From JBCBAP01 sp038532435 (GTDB lineage: Bacteria > Pseudomonadota > Alphaproteobacteria > Rhodobacterales > Rhodobacteraceae), in assembly GCA_038532435.1 (NCBI GenBank), contig JBCBAP010000012.1, positions 13,745 to 77,744 of the forward strand: a DNA stretch of 64,000 nt, written 5' to 3'. Below the pieces are notes generated by a model. It saw only the letters and a program-made list of their open reading frames with translations. It was not told the DNA's origin and searched no databases. Positions 9,191-17,051 of this stretch are shown in pieces. The position numbers and the translations under genes were made by a program. Within the stretch, counting starts at the first letter, position 1. Each line of letters begins with the position of its first letter.

Positions 9191-9868
9191 TCAGCGGGCG
9201 TAGTCCATCACGAGGACCCTGGTTTTTGCCGGGATGTCATCCGGCGTCAGCGTGATCTCTGGGGCAAAGGCGAAATCGATGTCCTCCTCCCGGAACAGGG
9301 AAAGGAAGGATTCGATCCACAGTCCGTTCCGCGGACGGTAGGTGAGCGTCCGAAAGTGCATGGGCACGACGATCCGCGGGGCGGCCTCGTCGATCGCCAC
9401 CTTGAGGTTCGGCAGCCGGATCGTGGGCACATCCCCCGTAAGCGCGAGCAGGACGTCCGCACCGCTCAGAAAATCGATCTGCCGGGGGCTGAGCGGATTG
9501 CCCACATCCCCCATATGGGCAATGTCCACTCCATCCACCGTGAAGCGGTACATTGCGTTCTGTTCGGGATCGTGGGTGGGGTGGCCATCCATCTCCATCG
9601 TCTGGATCGCCTTGATGCCGAGGCCGCGCCAGTCGGTTGAGCCGCCTTCTTCTGCAACGGTCAGCGCGTTGACGAAGTCAGGCGACCCCGGGATCAGATC
9701 GTGTCGGCAGTGGAAGCTGTCATTGTCCGACGAGGCGATCACAAGGTCGGCAGGGTCGCGCACCGCGGAGTAGCCGGAGGTTTCGGGCGTGTAGGGATCG
9801 AGCACGATGGCCGTTCCGTCGTTCGCCGTCACCCTGAAGGAGGCATGGCCGTACCATGTGAGCTTCAT
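9191..9868 (-). CDS. metallo-beta-lactamase-fold protein with eroded metal motifs
   Basis: A 225-residue protein of the UlaG/Lactamase_B_3 type, beginning MKLTWYGHASFRV, as expected for that family, with GAGGGGAG-like Shine-Dalgarno bases just upstream (the frame remains open to 10015 without a start signal). The C-terminal GADVLLALTGDVPTI and IVVPMHFRT blocks fit the family. Oddly, the HxHxDH metal-binding motif is replaced by SSDNDSF (about residues 39-45) and the usual GDxGH is GDVGN. Most zinc ligands therefore appear lost, and it may be a non-catalytic or altered member. It sits between the dioxygenase and the binding-protein genes, 13 bases after the former. Function in the pathway is unknown. 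Confidence 0.82.
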   Translation of the reverse strand: MKLTWYGHASFRVTANDGTAIVLDPYTPETSGYSAVRDPADLVIASSDNDSFHCRHDLIPGSPDFVNALTVAEEGGSTDWRGLGIKAIQTMEMDGHPTHDPEQNAMYRFTVDGVDIAHMGDVGNPLSPRQIDFLSGADVLLALTGDVPTIRLPNLKVAIDEAAPRIVVPMHFRTLTYRPRNGLWIESFLSLFREEDIDFAFAPEITLTPDDIPAKTRVLVMDYAR

Positions 9869-9881
9869 GATCCGGCTCCCC

Positions 9882-10703
9882 TCAATTGCCGCCGACGTTG
9901 CGCGGGCCGTCCTTCGCCCGCACATCATCGCCAAGCGGCCGCGGATGATGGGTCCAGTATCCCGCCCGATCACTGCCGCGGCAGATGATCGCCTCCACCC
10001 CCTCGGCCCAGCCATCGTCGGTCATCCGCACGTCAGGCGGGCAGTACCGAAGCGTCAGACCACAGCGGCGACGGTTCGAGGTATTGGGTGCAGAGCCGTG
10101 CACGAGCATGTCCGCGTGGAGCGAGACCTGACCAGCGCGCAGCGTGTCGCTGACCGGGGCACCCATATCTTCAACGCCCACGGTCTCGTAGCTGAGGACC
10201 GAGCCCTCAACCTTGCGGAACTCCAGATGTCCCTTGTCGTGGGTGCCGGGAAGGAACTGCATCGCCGCATTCTCGGGATCCGCATCATCGATGGCGAGCC
10301 AGACCGTGACGGTGCGCGCGGGGCTCAGCTTCCAGTAGGACGCATCCTGATGCCAGGGCACAGGCTTGGGATCCCCGGGCATCTTGCAGAAAAAGTGGGA
10401 GGCCCAGCAGACGATGTCCGGCCCGATGATGTCCTGCACGAGGTCGAGGATCCGATCCTCCGTGCAGAGGTCCCAGATCCCCGCGCACCGGGCCTGATAG
10501 CAGTTGATCGCGTAGCCGCCGCGGTCCGCCACTTGCGCGAGCAGCCCGTCAAAGTAGGCCCGGTTCTGCGCCGCCTCCTCCGTCGAGAACACGTCGAACG
10601 GCATCGCGTAGCCCAGCCGGTTATAGTGCGCGATCTGATCCGGGGTCAGCCGCCTCGGCGCGGTGTTGCGCACCGGCCGAAAGGCAAGGTCGAGGGGCGC
10701 CAC
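9882..10703 (-). CDS. phytanoyl-CoA dioxygenase (PhyH) family protein
   Basis: A roughly 273-residue Fe(II)/2-oxoglutarate-dependent oxygenase. WHQDASYW supplies the HxD pair of the iron site, and HADMLVHGSAPNTSNRRR supplies the distal histidine and the arginine that binds 2-oxoglutarate. It is the first gene of the mannosidase operon. I prefer the GTG at 10703 because GGAGGA lies 4-5 bases before it; a GTG at 10715 would add four residues but then overlaps that Shine-Dalgarno. The substrate is unknown. Members of this family hydroxylate lipids, betaines, ectoine and natural products. Confidence 0.88.
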   Translation of the reverse strand: MAPLDLAFRPVRNTAPRRLTPDQIAHYNRLGYAMPFDVFSTEEAAQNRAYFDGLLAQVADRGGYAINCYQARCAGIWDLCTEDRILDLVQDIIGPDIVCWASHFFCKMPGDPKPVPWHQDASYWKLSPARTVTVWLAIDDADPENAAMQFLPGTHDKGHLEFRKVEGSVLSYETVGVEDMGAPVSDTLRAGQVSLHADMLVHGSAPNTSNRRRCGLTLRYCPPDVRMTDDGWAEGVEAIICRGSDRAGYWTHHPRPLGDDVRAKDGPRNVGGN

Positions 10704-10799
10704 GATTTCCTCCACTACTTTTTGTTATTACGAGCCTATCTTTGTGAAATTTGATCCATCAGCCCGTATTTTGATGTTTCATTGTGCTAGATTGATTTT
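10704..10799. promoter_or_regulatory. divergent promoter region, AraC regulator / mannosidase operon
   Basis: The 96 bases between the divergent dioxygenase and AraC genes are strikingly AT-rich for this window. They include TTTTTGTTATTACGAG, TTTGTGAAATTTGATCC and a TTGTGCTAGATTGATTTTA stretch right before the regulator start. This is the only promoter-like gap in the 10-kb operon and is the expected binding site of the AraC protein. No unambiguous -35/-10 pair or repeat was assigned. Confidence 0.6.
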
Positions 10800-11657
10800 A
10801 TGCGCATCAAGACCTTCAGAATCTCGACCTATCTGACAGCCCGAGACGCCTTTCACTTCGCTCGAAAGTACCTTGAGCCTGTTCCCCCGCCGCTGTTGCA
10901 CACCCACGATTTCTACGAGTGTTTCTGGGTGGAGGAAGGGGCGACTCACCACTGGATCAACGGTGAGAAACCGATCCTGCGCGCGGGCGAACTCGTGTTC
11001 ATAAGGCCGGGGGACATCCACGGGTTCGAGGCAGCGGGACGGGCCCGGTGCCGGATCGTCAACGTGATGTTCCGCAAGGATACCGCGCAGCATTTGCTGA
11101 CCCGCTACCGCACCGATCTGCGCAAGCGCTGTTTCTGGTCCGGTGCCGCGCAGCCGGAGACGGTGGCGCTCAGCGGTCAGCAGCTCGACCAGCTCACGAC
11201 CCTCGCCAAGGAGCTCGAGGGAGGCGCGCGCAGCCTTGCGAAGATCGAGACCTTCCTCCTGTCGCTGATGACATCGGTGCTGACCAAACAGGATGAGATT
11301 TCACCGCAGGCCCCCGCTTGGCTGGTCGCCGCCTGCCGTGCCGCGCAGCGGCCCGACGTGTTTCGGCGCGGCGCGCGCGGCTTCGTCACCGCGGCGGGCC
11401 GGTCGCACGAACACGTGTGCCGTGCGTCTCAGGCCCATCTGGGCGTGTCCCCAACGACGTATGTGAACGGAAAGCGGATGGACCACGCGGCGCAGATGCT
11501 CACAGGCTCCGACGAGAGCATCTCAGCCATCGCGCTCGATTGCGGGATCGAGAACATCAGCCACTTCTATCGGATCTTCAAGGCGCATTTCGGGGTGACA
11601 CCCCGGGTCTACCGGCAACGCAATCAGCGTGACCCGGTGCAGCCCGGCCTGTCGTGA
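10800..11657 (+). CDS. AraC-family transcriptional regulator with cupin sensor domain
   Basis: A 285-residue regulator. The N-terminal half is a cupin/AraC ligand-binding domain (HTHDFYECFWVEEGATHHWING, then GELVFIRPGDIHGF). The C-terminal 100 residues form the two helix-turn-helix units, with SISAIALDCGIENISHFYRIFKAHFG as the well-conserved second motif. It is divergent from the alpha-mannosidase/ABC operon, 96 bases away, and is its likely regulator, probably responding to the imported sugar or a breakdown product. Its 3' end is 3 bases from the convergent gene at 11661. Confidence 0.92.
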   Translation: MRIKTFRISTYLTARDAFHFARKYLEPVPPPLLHTHDFYECFWVEEGATHHWINGEKPILRAGELVFIRPGDIHGFEAAGRARCRIVNVMFRKDTAQHLLTRYRTDLRKRCFWSGAAQPETVALSGQQLDQLTTLAKELEGGARSLAKIETFLLSLMTSVLTKQDEISPQAPAWLVAACRAAQRPDVFRRGARGFVTAAGRSHEHVCRASQAHLGVSPTTYVNGKRMDHAAQMLTGSDESISAIALDCGIENISHFYRIFKAHFGVTPRVYRQRNQRDPVQPGLS

Positions 11658-11660
11658 CTG

Positions 11661-12026
11661 TCAGCGCGGGATGGGAATGGTCACGCCTTCCCCCCAGCCA
11701 TGCACGGAGTCCCGTGCCCTGACGACGACCTCGTCCAGATCGTCGGGGATGCGCACACCCGACAGGCTGCGCGTGAAGGGCTGTTCATTGACATGGGGAT
11801 GCAGCAGTTCGCGGATGCCCAGTTCGGTGCCGTCCGGCGCATAGACCGCCCAGGCGTCCGCATAGTGATCCCAGCCCGTATCCGGATGGGAGACGGTGAC
11901 GTCGAACCGCCAAACACCGCCCAGGTCCCGCATGACGACATCGGTGACGAGAGGACTGTCGGCAAGCGCGCCCTGCCCCAGCATCATCAAACCAACGAGC
12001 GCGGATCGGCCAAGCCAGTTAGTCAT
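11661..12026 (-). CDS. hypothetical secreted protein
   Basis: A 121-residue protein not assigned to a family. From the chosen ATG it starts MTNWLGRSALVGLMMLGQGALA, a good Sec signal peptide cleaved before DSPLVTD. The mature part (VWRFDVTVSHPDTGWDHYADAW, ELLHPHVNEQPF) looks like a small beta-rich periplasmic domain. GGGGGG lies 8 bases before the start; a longer frame to 12080 lacks comparable support and would bury the signal peptide. It follows a 25-codon small ORF and runs tail-to-tail with the AraC gene. Confidence 0.7.
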   Translation of the reverse strand: MTNWLGRSALVGLMMLGQGALADSPLVTDVVMRDLGGVWRFDVTVSHPDTGWDHYADAWAVYAPDGTELGIRELLHPHVNEQPFTRSLSGVRIPDDLDEVVVRARDSVHGWGEGVTIPIPR

Positions 12027-12057
12027 GACGTCGCCCCCCGAAGCGTCCGCGATACCG

Positions 12058-12135
12058 TCACGCCGCGTTCGGGCATCCACGGGAGAAGATGAGGCAGGAG
12101 AGAAGCTTCGTCAGACTGATGCGTTTGCGGATCAT
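12058..12135 (-). CDS. possible 25-residue small ORF upstream of the secreted protein
   Basis: The reverse strand carries GGAAGGAGG, the best Shine-Dalgarno in the neighbourhood, seven bases before an ATG that opens MIRKRISLTKLLSCLIFS plus seven residues and a TGA. The stop is 31 bases before the start of the secreted-protein gene. It could be a leader ORF controlling that gene, a small membrane-active peptide (basic N-terminus, hydrophobic middle), or a decayed start of a longer gene. Only the ribosome-binding site and the ORF itself support it. Confidence 0.35.
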   Translation of the reverse strand: MIRKRISLTKLLSCLIFSRGCPNAA

Positions 12136-12251
12136 TTCGGGCCTCCTTCCGGCTCGGATGTCTGGTATCCTATTACATAGACCTTACATCACTTGCACGT
12201 TTCAGGGTGTCACGACTGCGCGACGCCAAGGGGAGCAGGTTGTGAGGACGC

Positions 12252-12845
12252 ATGTCTGAAGGGTTCATCATCCGGCCCGGATTTCCCGACCACCTTCGGG
12301 AACAGTTTGGACAGATCTATTTCGAGGCGTTCGCCGGTAAGATCGGCTGGCCGCTTGGCGGCACATCCACGGGACCCGGGATCATCGCGGAGAGCCTCGA
12401 CCCCCGTTTCGCGCTCACCGCGATCAGCCGGGACGGAACCCGCGCGCTCGGCATCGCGGGTTACAAGACCCACGGCGGCGCGCTGGTCAGCCGACTGGAG
12501 GATCGGATGCGCGCCCGGTTCGGCGGCTTTAGCCTGCTCTGGCGGTTGAGCGTGCTCTCAATCCTCGAACGCGACCTGCCGGAAGATCAGCTCCTGCTCG
12601 ACGGCATTGCCGTGCACGCGCAGGCTCGCGGGATGGGCGTGGGCAGCGCGCTGCTGACTGCTGTGGAGGCGGAGGCCCGCCGTCGCAAGCTTCGCGGTGT
12701 CCGCCTCGATGTCATCGATGGCAACACCCGCGCCCGCGCGCTCTATCAGCGGCGTGGCTACCTCGCGGAGGGCACGTCGGACCTCGGCCCCCTGCGCCAT
12801 CTCTTCGGTTTCCGACGCGCGACCAGCATGTGCAAGGCGGTGTAG
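12252..12845 (+). CDS. GNAT-family N-acetyltransferase
   Basis: A 197-residue acyltransferase. The acetyl-CoA-binding motif is VHAQARGMGVGSALLTAVEA (motif A, near residue 120), followed by GNTRARALYQRRGY, the classic motif B. The first 90 residues are less conserved and probably bind the acceptor, which is unknown. The gene stands alone between the secreted protein (divergent) and asd. A weak GACCGC/GCGGTC dyad four bases after its stop may help end transcription. Confidence 0.88.
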   Translation: MSEGFIIRPGFPDHLREQFGQIYFEAFAGKIGWPLGGTSTGPGIIAESLDPRFALTAISRDGTRALGIAGYKTHGGALVSRLEDRMRARFGGFSLLWRLSVLSILERDLPEDQLLLDGIAVHAQARGMGVGSALLTAVEAEARRRKLRGVRLDVIDGNTRARALYQRRGYLAEGTSDLGPLRHLFGFRRATSMCKAV

Positions 12846-13075
12846 TCGGACCGCCTGCGGTCACACGTTGACGGGCTTTGGCACAGCGCCAGTGCCCTCC
12901 CACTCGGGCAATAAATCCAGCACCGGGACGGAAAGGCGGACGGCCGACTTAAACTGGCGTCGGTACCCTCATGCGGGTCAAAGGACGCGCATCGCGTGAC
13001 GATCCCTATCGCCAATTGCAATTCGGTCCCCCAACCCCTAAGACGCCCGAGCCTACCCAACATCAGGAGAAGGAA

Positions 13076-14098
13076 ATGGGGTATCGAGTCGCCGTCGTGG
13101 GCGCCACGGGCAATGTGGGCCGCGAAATGCTGAACATCCTCGCCGAGCGCGCGTTTCCGATTGACGAGCTCAAGGCGCTCGCCAGCCGGAAATCGCTGGG
13201 CACAGAGGTGAGCTTCGGTGACGAAACACTCACGACAGAGGACCTCGACACCTTCGACTTCACCGGCTTCGATATCGCGCTCTTTGCGATCGGGTCCGAC
13301 GCGACCAAGATCTACGCGCCGAAGGCCGCGAAGGCGGGCTGCGTCGTAATCGACAACTCCTCGCTCTACCGTTACGACCCGGACGTGCCGCTGATCGTTC
13401 CGGAGGTGAACCCGGATGCTGTCGAGGGTTACGCGAAGAAGAATATCATCGCGAACCCCAACTGCTCCACCGCGCAGATGGTCGTGGCGCTCAAGCCGCT
13501 TCACGACCGGGCCACGATCCGGCGCGTTGTGGTTTCCACCTACCAGTCCGTGTCGGGCGCGGGAAAGGACGGGATGGACGAGCTCTGGAACCAGACCAAA
13601 GGCATGTACGTGCCCGGTCAGGAGGTGGAACCCTCCAAGTTCCAGGCCCAGATCGCCTTCAACGTCATTCCGCATATCGACAAGTTCATGGACAGCGGGG
13701 AGACCAAGGAAGAGTGGAAGATGGTAGCGGAGACCAAGAAGATCGTTGATCCGAAGATCAAGGTGACGGCGACCTGTGTCCGCGTTCCTGTCTTCGTCGG
13801 TCATTCCGAGGCCGTGAACATCGAGTTCGAGGACTTTCTCGACGAGGATGAGGCACGGGACATCCTGCGCGAAAGCCCGGGCATCCTCGTGGTCGACAAG
13901 CGCGAGGACGGCGGCTATACGACGCCGGTCGAGTGCGTGGGCGACTACGCGACGTTCGTCAGCCGCATCCGCCAGGACAGCACGATCGAGAACGGCCTAA
14001 ACATGTGGGTGGTCAGCGACAACCTGCGCAAGGGTGCCGCCCTCAACGCGGTCCAGATCGCTGAACTTCTAGGCCGCCGGGTCCTCAAGAAAGGCTGA
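13076..14098 (+). CDS. asd: aspartate-semialdehyde dehydrogenase
   Basis: A 340-residue NADPH-dependent enzyme that converts aspartyl phosphate to aspartate semialdehyde, the branch step for lysine/diaminopimelate, threonine and methionine. The N-terminal VAVVGATGNVGREML is the nucleotide-binding loop, NPNCSTAQ contains the catalytic cysteine, and the C-terminal domain contains RVPVFVGHSEAVNIEF with the conserved histidine. The start is set by AGGAGAAGG just before ATGGGGTATCG. An upstream in-frame ATG at 12971 has no such signal. A hairpin follows at 14124. Confidence 0.97.
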   Translation: MGYRVAVVGATGNVGREMLNILAERAFPIDELKALASRKSLGTEVSFGDETLTTEDLDTFDFTGFDIALFAIGSDATKIYAPKAAKAGCVVIDNSSLYRYDPDVPLIVPEVNPDAVEGYAKKNIIANPNCSTAQMVVALKPLHDRATIRRVVVSTYQSVSGAGKDGMDELWNQTKGMYVPGQEVEPSKFQAQIAFNVIPHIDKFMDSGETKEEWKMVAETKKIVDPKIKVTATCVRVPVFVGHSEAVNIEFEDFLDEDEARDILRESPGILVVDKREDGGYTTPVECVGDYATFVSRIRQDSTIENGLNMWVVSDNLRKGAALNAVQIAELLGRRVLKKG

Positions 14099-14123
14099 TC
14101 TTTCAACCGCTTGAGTATGAAGT

Positions 14124-14156
14124 GCCGCGGATGAACACCCCGCGGCGCTTTCGTTT
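14124..14156 (+). terminator. intrinsic terminator after asd
   Basis: GCCGCGG (14124-14130) pairs perfectly with CCGCGGC (14140-14146) across a nine-base loop. The stem is followed by the T-containing tail GCTTTCGTTT. It lies 25 bases after the asd stop and before the promoter space of the next gene. The tail is not a pure T-run, so efficiency is uncertain. Confidence 0.6.
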
Positions 14157-14311
14157 CGGTCCCTCGCCCGATCCGGGGTGAGACAACGCACGGCCAACGG
14201 CGTCCGCCTTTCGTATTGTCCCGCGGTCTTTCGAGCAATCTGACAGCCCAATTGAACGATTGACGTGGACGTCGGATCGCGGTTCTGTGGCCGGAGTTTG
14301 ATTGGACTACG

Positions 14312-14974
14312 ATGACACCGGACACGATCTTCTCTGCCAGTATCTTCGTCCAGCTCGCGTTTCTGTTCTACGTCATCGGCTTTCTGTTCCGGGACGAGTT
14401 CTGGCTGCGCATGCTGGTGCTGATCGGTACGGTCTTCTACATCATCTACTATTACACCGCGGCGGATGAGCCGCTCTGGGCCGCGATCTGGACGAGTGTC
14501 GCGATCGGGGCAGCAAATCTTCTTATGATGGTGCTCATCCTGCGGGAACGGTCGACGCTGGGGATGAGCAAGCCGGTACTCGGGCTCTACCGCTGGTTTC
14601 CGACGCTCACCCCGGGCCAGTTCCGCACGCTCCTGCACGCGGCGGAACACAAGACGGCGGAGGAGGATGTGATCCTCTGTCATCAGGGCGTCGCCGGTCA
14701 GGATGTGTTCCTGATCGCCGAAGGGGAGGTGATGATCATGCGCGGCAACCGCCGCGTCGCCCTCTCGGAAGGGGTGTTCATTGGCGAGATCTCCTTCGTC
14801 CTCGGTGGACCCGCAACAGCAACGGTGGTGGCGACCGCGGGCACACGCTATCTTCGGTGGGACCGGGCCAAGCTGCAGACGTTGACCGGCCGCTCACCGG
14901 CCCTGTCGAACGGCCTGACGGCGCTCTTCAACGCGGATGTGGCGCGAAAGCTGTCGGTGAGCTGGCCTGAGTGA
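14312..14974 (+). CDS. membrane protein with cyclic-nucleotide-binding domain (Popeye-like architecture)
   Basis: A 220-residue protein with three membrane helices (about residues 8-27, 32-50 and 57-76) followed by a cNMP-binding-like beta-roll (about 95-205; ILCHQGVAGQDVFLIAEGEV and GVFIGEISFVLGG). There is no helix-turn-helix, so it is not a Crp/Fnr regulator. Three TM segments plus this domain is the layout of Popeye-domain proteins, known mainly from animals and with scattered bacterial relatives. The segment LYRWFPTLTPGQFRTLL links the two parts. Its stop overlaps a GTG of the next frame, and a putative lipoprotein gene starts 11 bases later. Ligand and role are unknown. Confidence 0.82.
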   Translation: MTPDTIFSASIFVQLAFLFYVIGFLFRDEFWLRMLVLIGTVFYIIYYYTAADEPLWAAIWTSVAIGAANLLMMVLILRERSTLGMSKPVLGLYRWFPTLTPGQFRTLLHAAEHKTAEEDVILCHQGVAGQDVFLIAEGEVMIMRGNRRVALSEGVFIGEISFVLGGPATATVVATAGTRYLRWDRAKLQTLTGRSPALSNGLTALFNADVARKLSVSWPE

Positions 14975-14985
14975 GGGGACCTGCG

Positions 14986-15786
14986 ATGACGGAGCGGGGA
15001 TGGATCGCGGCAGCGGCCTTCGTGGCGATGGGATGCACCAGCGTTGAGCCGGTCCTCGACCTGGGCTCACTCACGGACCGGGAGCGAGACGGGTTCATGG
15101 AGGTGTTCGGGGCGGAGGCCCTCGGCGGCCCCTTCGCGTTTGACCGGTGCGAGGCGACCGGAACGCTCTTCATCCTCGGCACCGCCGCACCGGAATGCAC
15201 CGACGGCATCTGCGGGCTCTGGGCGCTGGAACGGCGAGAGGGTATCTGGGACCTGATCCTCGAGGGCGAGGGTGCCCCCCGGATTGCCGCGAGCCAGAGC
15301 ATGGGCAGACCGGACATCGTCACCGAAGCCCCCGGACAGCCCGCCATCGTGCACAAGTTCGACGGATACGCCTACCGCTCCGACCTCGATGGCATGATCT
15401 ACGGGGAGATCGTGGAGCCCCCGCAGGAGGACGGATGGGAGGCGGAGACGGGCGCCCCTGCCCCGGTTGTCGAGGTGGATGACACCGCAGGGTTCGACGC
15501 GGTTCTTGCAAAGCTTCCCGCGGACGCAGCGGCACGATTTGCACGGGTCGACCTGAACGGGGACGCTTTGCCGGAGATCGTTGCGCTGGCCCAGGGCGCG
15601 GCGCATTGCGCGGGCGGGGCCTGTACCCTCTGGATCTTCAGGATGGATGGCAGCCTGCTCGCGACCGCGCGCAGCGCGGATTGGCCGGAGCCGGCGATCT
15701 CCATGAGTGACGGGCATCGGGACATCATCGTGTGGGGTGCGGCGGGGCCGGAGGTCCTGCGCTTCGACGGGACCGCCTATCGGTGA
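14986..15786 (+). CDS. putative lipoprotein of unknown function
   Basis: A 266-residue protein. The start MTERGWIAAAAFVAMGCTSVEP gives a short hydrophobic leader with a cysteine in a weak lipobox (AMGC), suggesting lipidation. The mature part has repeated acidic, beta-like segments such as DLNGDALPEIVALAQG, which resembles FG-GAP/VCBS-type calcium-binding phrases, and four cysteines placed as two CxxxxC-like pairs (APECTDGICGLW, AHCAGGACTLW) in two similar halves, suggesting an internal duplication. GAGGGGA precedes the ATG. It is tightly linked to the Popeye-like gene. Confidence 0.72.
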   Translation: MTERGWIAAAAFVAMGCTSVEPVLDLGSLTDRERDGFMEVFGAEALGGPFAFDRCEATGTLFILGTAAPECTDGICGLWALERREGIWDLILEGEGAPRIAASQSMGRPDIVTEAPGQPAIVHKFDGYAYRSDLDGMIYGEIVEPPQEDGWEAETGAPAPVVEVDDTAGFDAVLAKLPADAAARFARVDLNGDALPEIVALAQGAAHCAGGACTLWIFRMDGSLLATARSADWPEPAISMSDGHRDIIVWGAAGPEVLRFDGTAYR

Positions 15787-16440
15787 TCAGATCTCGCCGA
15801 AGGCCTCTGTTTCAGGGTCGTACTGCTTGACAGTGCCTGTCCCTACATCAATCCAGAGTGCATGCAGGGTCAGCGTACCGGCCTCCAGCGCGTCCTTAAC
15901 GAACGGGTACGTGGCAAGGTTTGCGATGCTCATGAGCGTGCCCGCCTGCTCCAGCGCGCGCAACCGCACGGTGCGATCACCGTCGATATCCTTCATACTC
16001 TCGAAGCCGGGGCGCAGGATATCGACCCATTTGCCGATGAAGCTGCCCTCGCTCTCAAGCTCCGGCGCATGACCGCTGCACATATCGTGGCAGGCGGCGA
16101 CGCCCCCGCAGCCCGAATGCCCCATCACCGCGATGTGGGAGACCTTGAGCGCGGTCACCGCATATTCGACCGCCGCCGAGGTGCCGTGATGGTCATGCCC
16201 GGGCGCGCAGGGCGGCACGAGATTGGCCACGTTGCGCACGACGAAGAAGTCTCCGGGCCCGCCGGTGAAGACCTTGTTCGGGTCCACCCTGCTGTCGCAG
16301 CAGGAGATGATCATCGTCCGCGGGCTCTGCCCGTGCTCGGCCAGCTCTGCGTACAAGTCCTTGTTTTCGATCAGGTCCGAAGACCGCCAGGTGCTGAGAC
16401 GCTCTGTCAGGTAGCTCGGGACGGGTCGGGCAAGTGTCAT
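15787..16440 (-). CDS. beta-class carbonic anhydrase
   Basis: A 217-residue enzyme interconverting CO2 and bicarbonate. The zinc ligands are visible: C47 and D49 in ISCCDSRVDP and H108/C111 in GHSGCGGV, with R51 completing the Asp-Arg dyad. The start MTLARPVPSYL matches the usual length; the longer open frame to 16593 lacks a start signal and would overlap the divergent gene. The stop is immediately next to the stop of the convergent lipoprotein gene. Confidence 0.94.
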   Translation of the reverse strand: MTLARPVPSYLTERLSTWRSSDLIENKDLYAELAEHGQSPRTMIISCCDSRVDPNKVFTGGPGDFFVVRNVANLVPPCAPGHDHHGTSAAVEYAVTALKVSHIAVMGHSGCGGVAACHDMCSGHAPELESEGSFIGKWVDILRPGFESMKDIDGDRTVRLRALEQAGTLMSIANLATYPFVKDALEAGTLTLHALWIDVGTGTVKQYDPETEAFGEI

Positions 16441-16591
16441 GGCGGTCCTGTCGGGAAATTTTTCGGTCTGATACCGACGTACCGCCGCAAATTCAACAAG
16501 GTCTGCTGAAAAACAGAGACTCGCGATATGACTTTCACGGAGTCTTAATGTCTCTGTGCAACTTCCGTTGTGGGGAACTGGAGTGGGGATC

Positions 16592-16981
16592 ATGACACAT
16601 CACGGGCATCGCCCTGGTGCGAGCGAGATGGCGCTGGTTGATGTCGGCACGGTGCTGGGGCTGCAGCGGCGCCTTGGGGCCGAGCGCTGTCAGGAGCTTG
16701 TCGAGGACACGATCTATGCGGTCACGGACCGGGTCGCGCGGGCTGAGCGGGCGCTTGACCGCAACGACCTGGAACAGGGATTGATGTACGCGCGGGAGCT
16801 GGTTTCCCTCTGCCATCAGATCGGGCTGAGCCGGATGGCAAGAGTCGCGACCGACCTCACAGAGACGCTCGACCAGGACGATCAGATTGCCGCCAACGCG
16901 GTGATGGCGCGCCTCGTGCGGCTCGCCGAAGAGTCCCTTTTCTGCCTCGTGACCATGGACGGAAACGGCGGGGCGGTTTGA
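16592..16981 (+). CDS. hypothetical protein, possible degenerate Hpt-like helical domain
   Basis: A 129-residue, mostly helical protein. The stretch YARELVSLCHQIGLSRMARVATDL followed by LDQDDQIAANAVMARLVRLAEES resembles the helical hairpin of histidine phosphotransfer domains (IGL/arL-like spacing), but the phosphorylated histidine expected in AHxLKG is not in place. The resemblance is weak and may be coincidental. GAGTGGGGAT lies just before the chosen ATG. It is divergent from the carbonic anhydrase gene and 70 bases ahead of the aminopeptidase gene. Confidence 0.65.
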   Translation: MTHHGHRPGASEMALVDVGTVLGLQRRLGAERCQELVEDTIYAVTDRVARAERALDRNDLEQGLMYARELVSLCHQIGLSRMARVATDLTETLDQDDQIAANAVMARLVRLAEESLFCLVTMDGNGGAV

Positions 16982-17051
16982 AACCCCTTTGATCCGGCGC
17001 GGAAAACGCTAGGCTCGGCGCACCTGCACCGAACCGTCTGACGAGCCGCCC

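Noticed and set aside
12849..12862. GACCGC-CT-GCGGTC dyad after the acetyltransferase gene as a terminator
   Set aside because: The loop would be only two bases and there is no T-run, so it was not listed as a terminator.
12846..13075. Possible lysine or methionine-type riboswitch upstream of asd
   Set aside because: I could not find conserved aptamer elements or a terminator/anti-terminator pair in this gap.
12758..13804. 348-codon reverse frame over the asd gene
   Set aside because: It shadows asd, whose catalytic NPNCST motif and ribosome-binding site are unambiguous.
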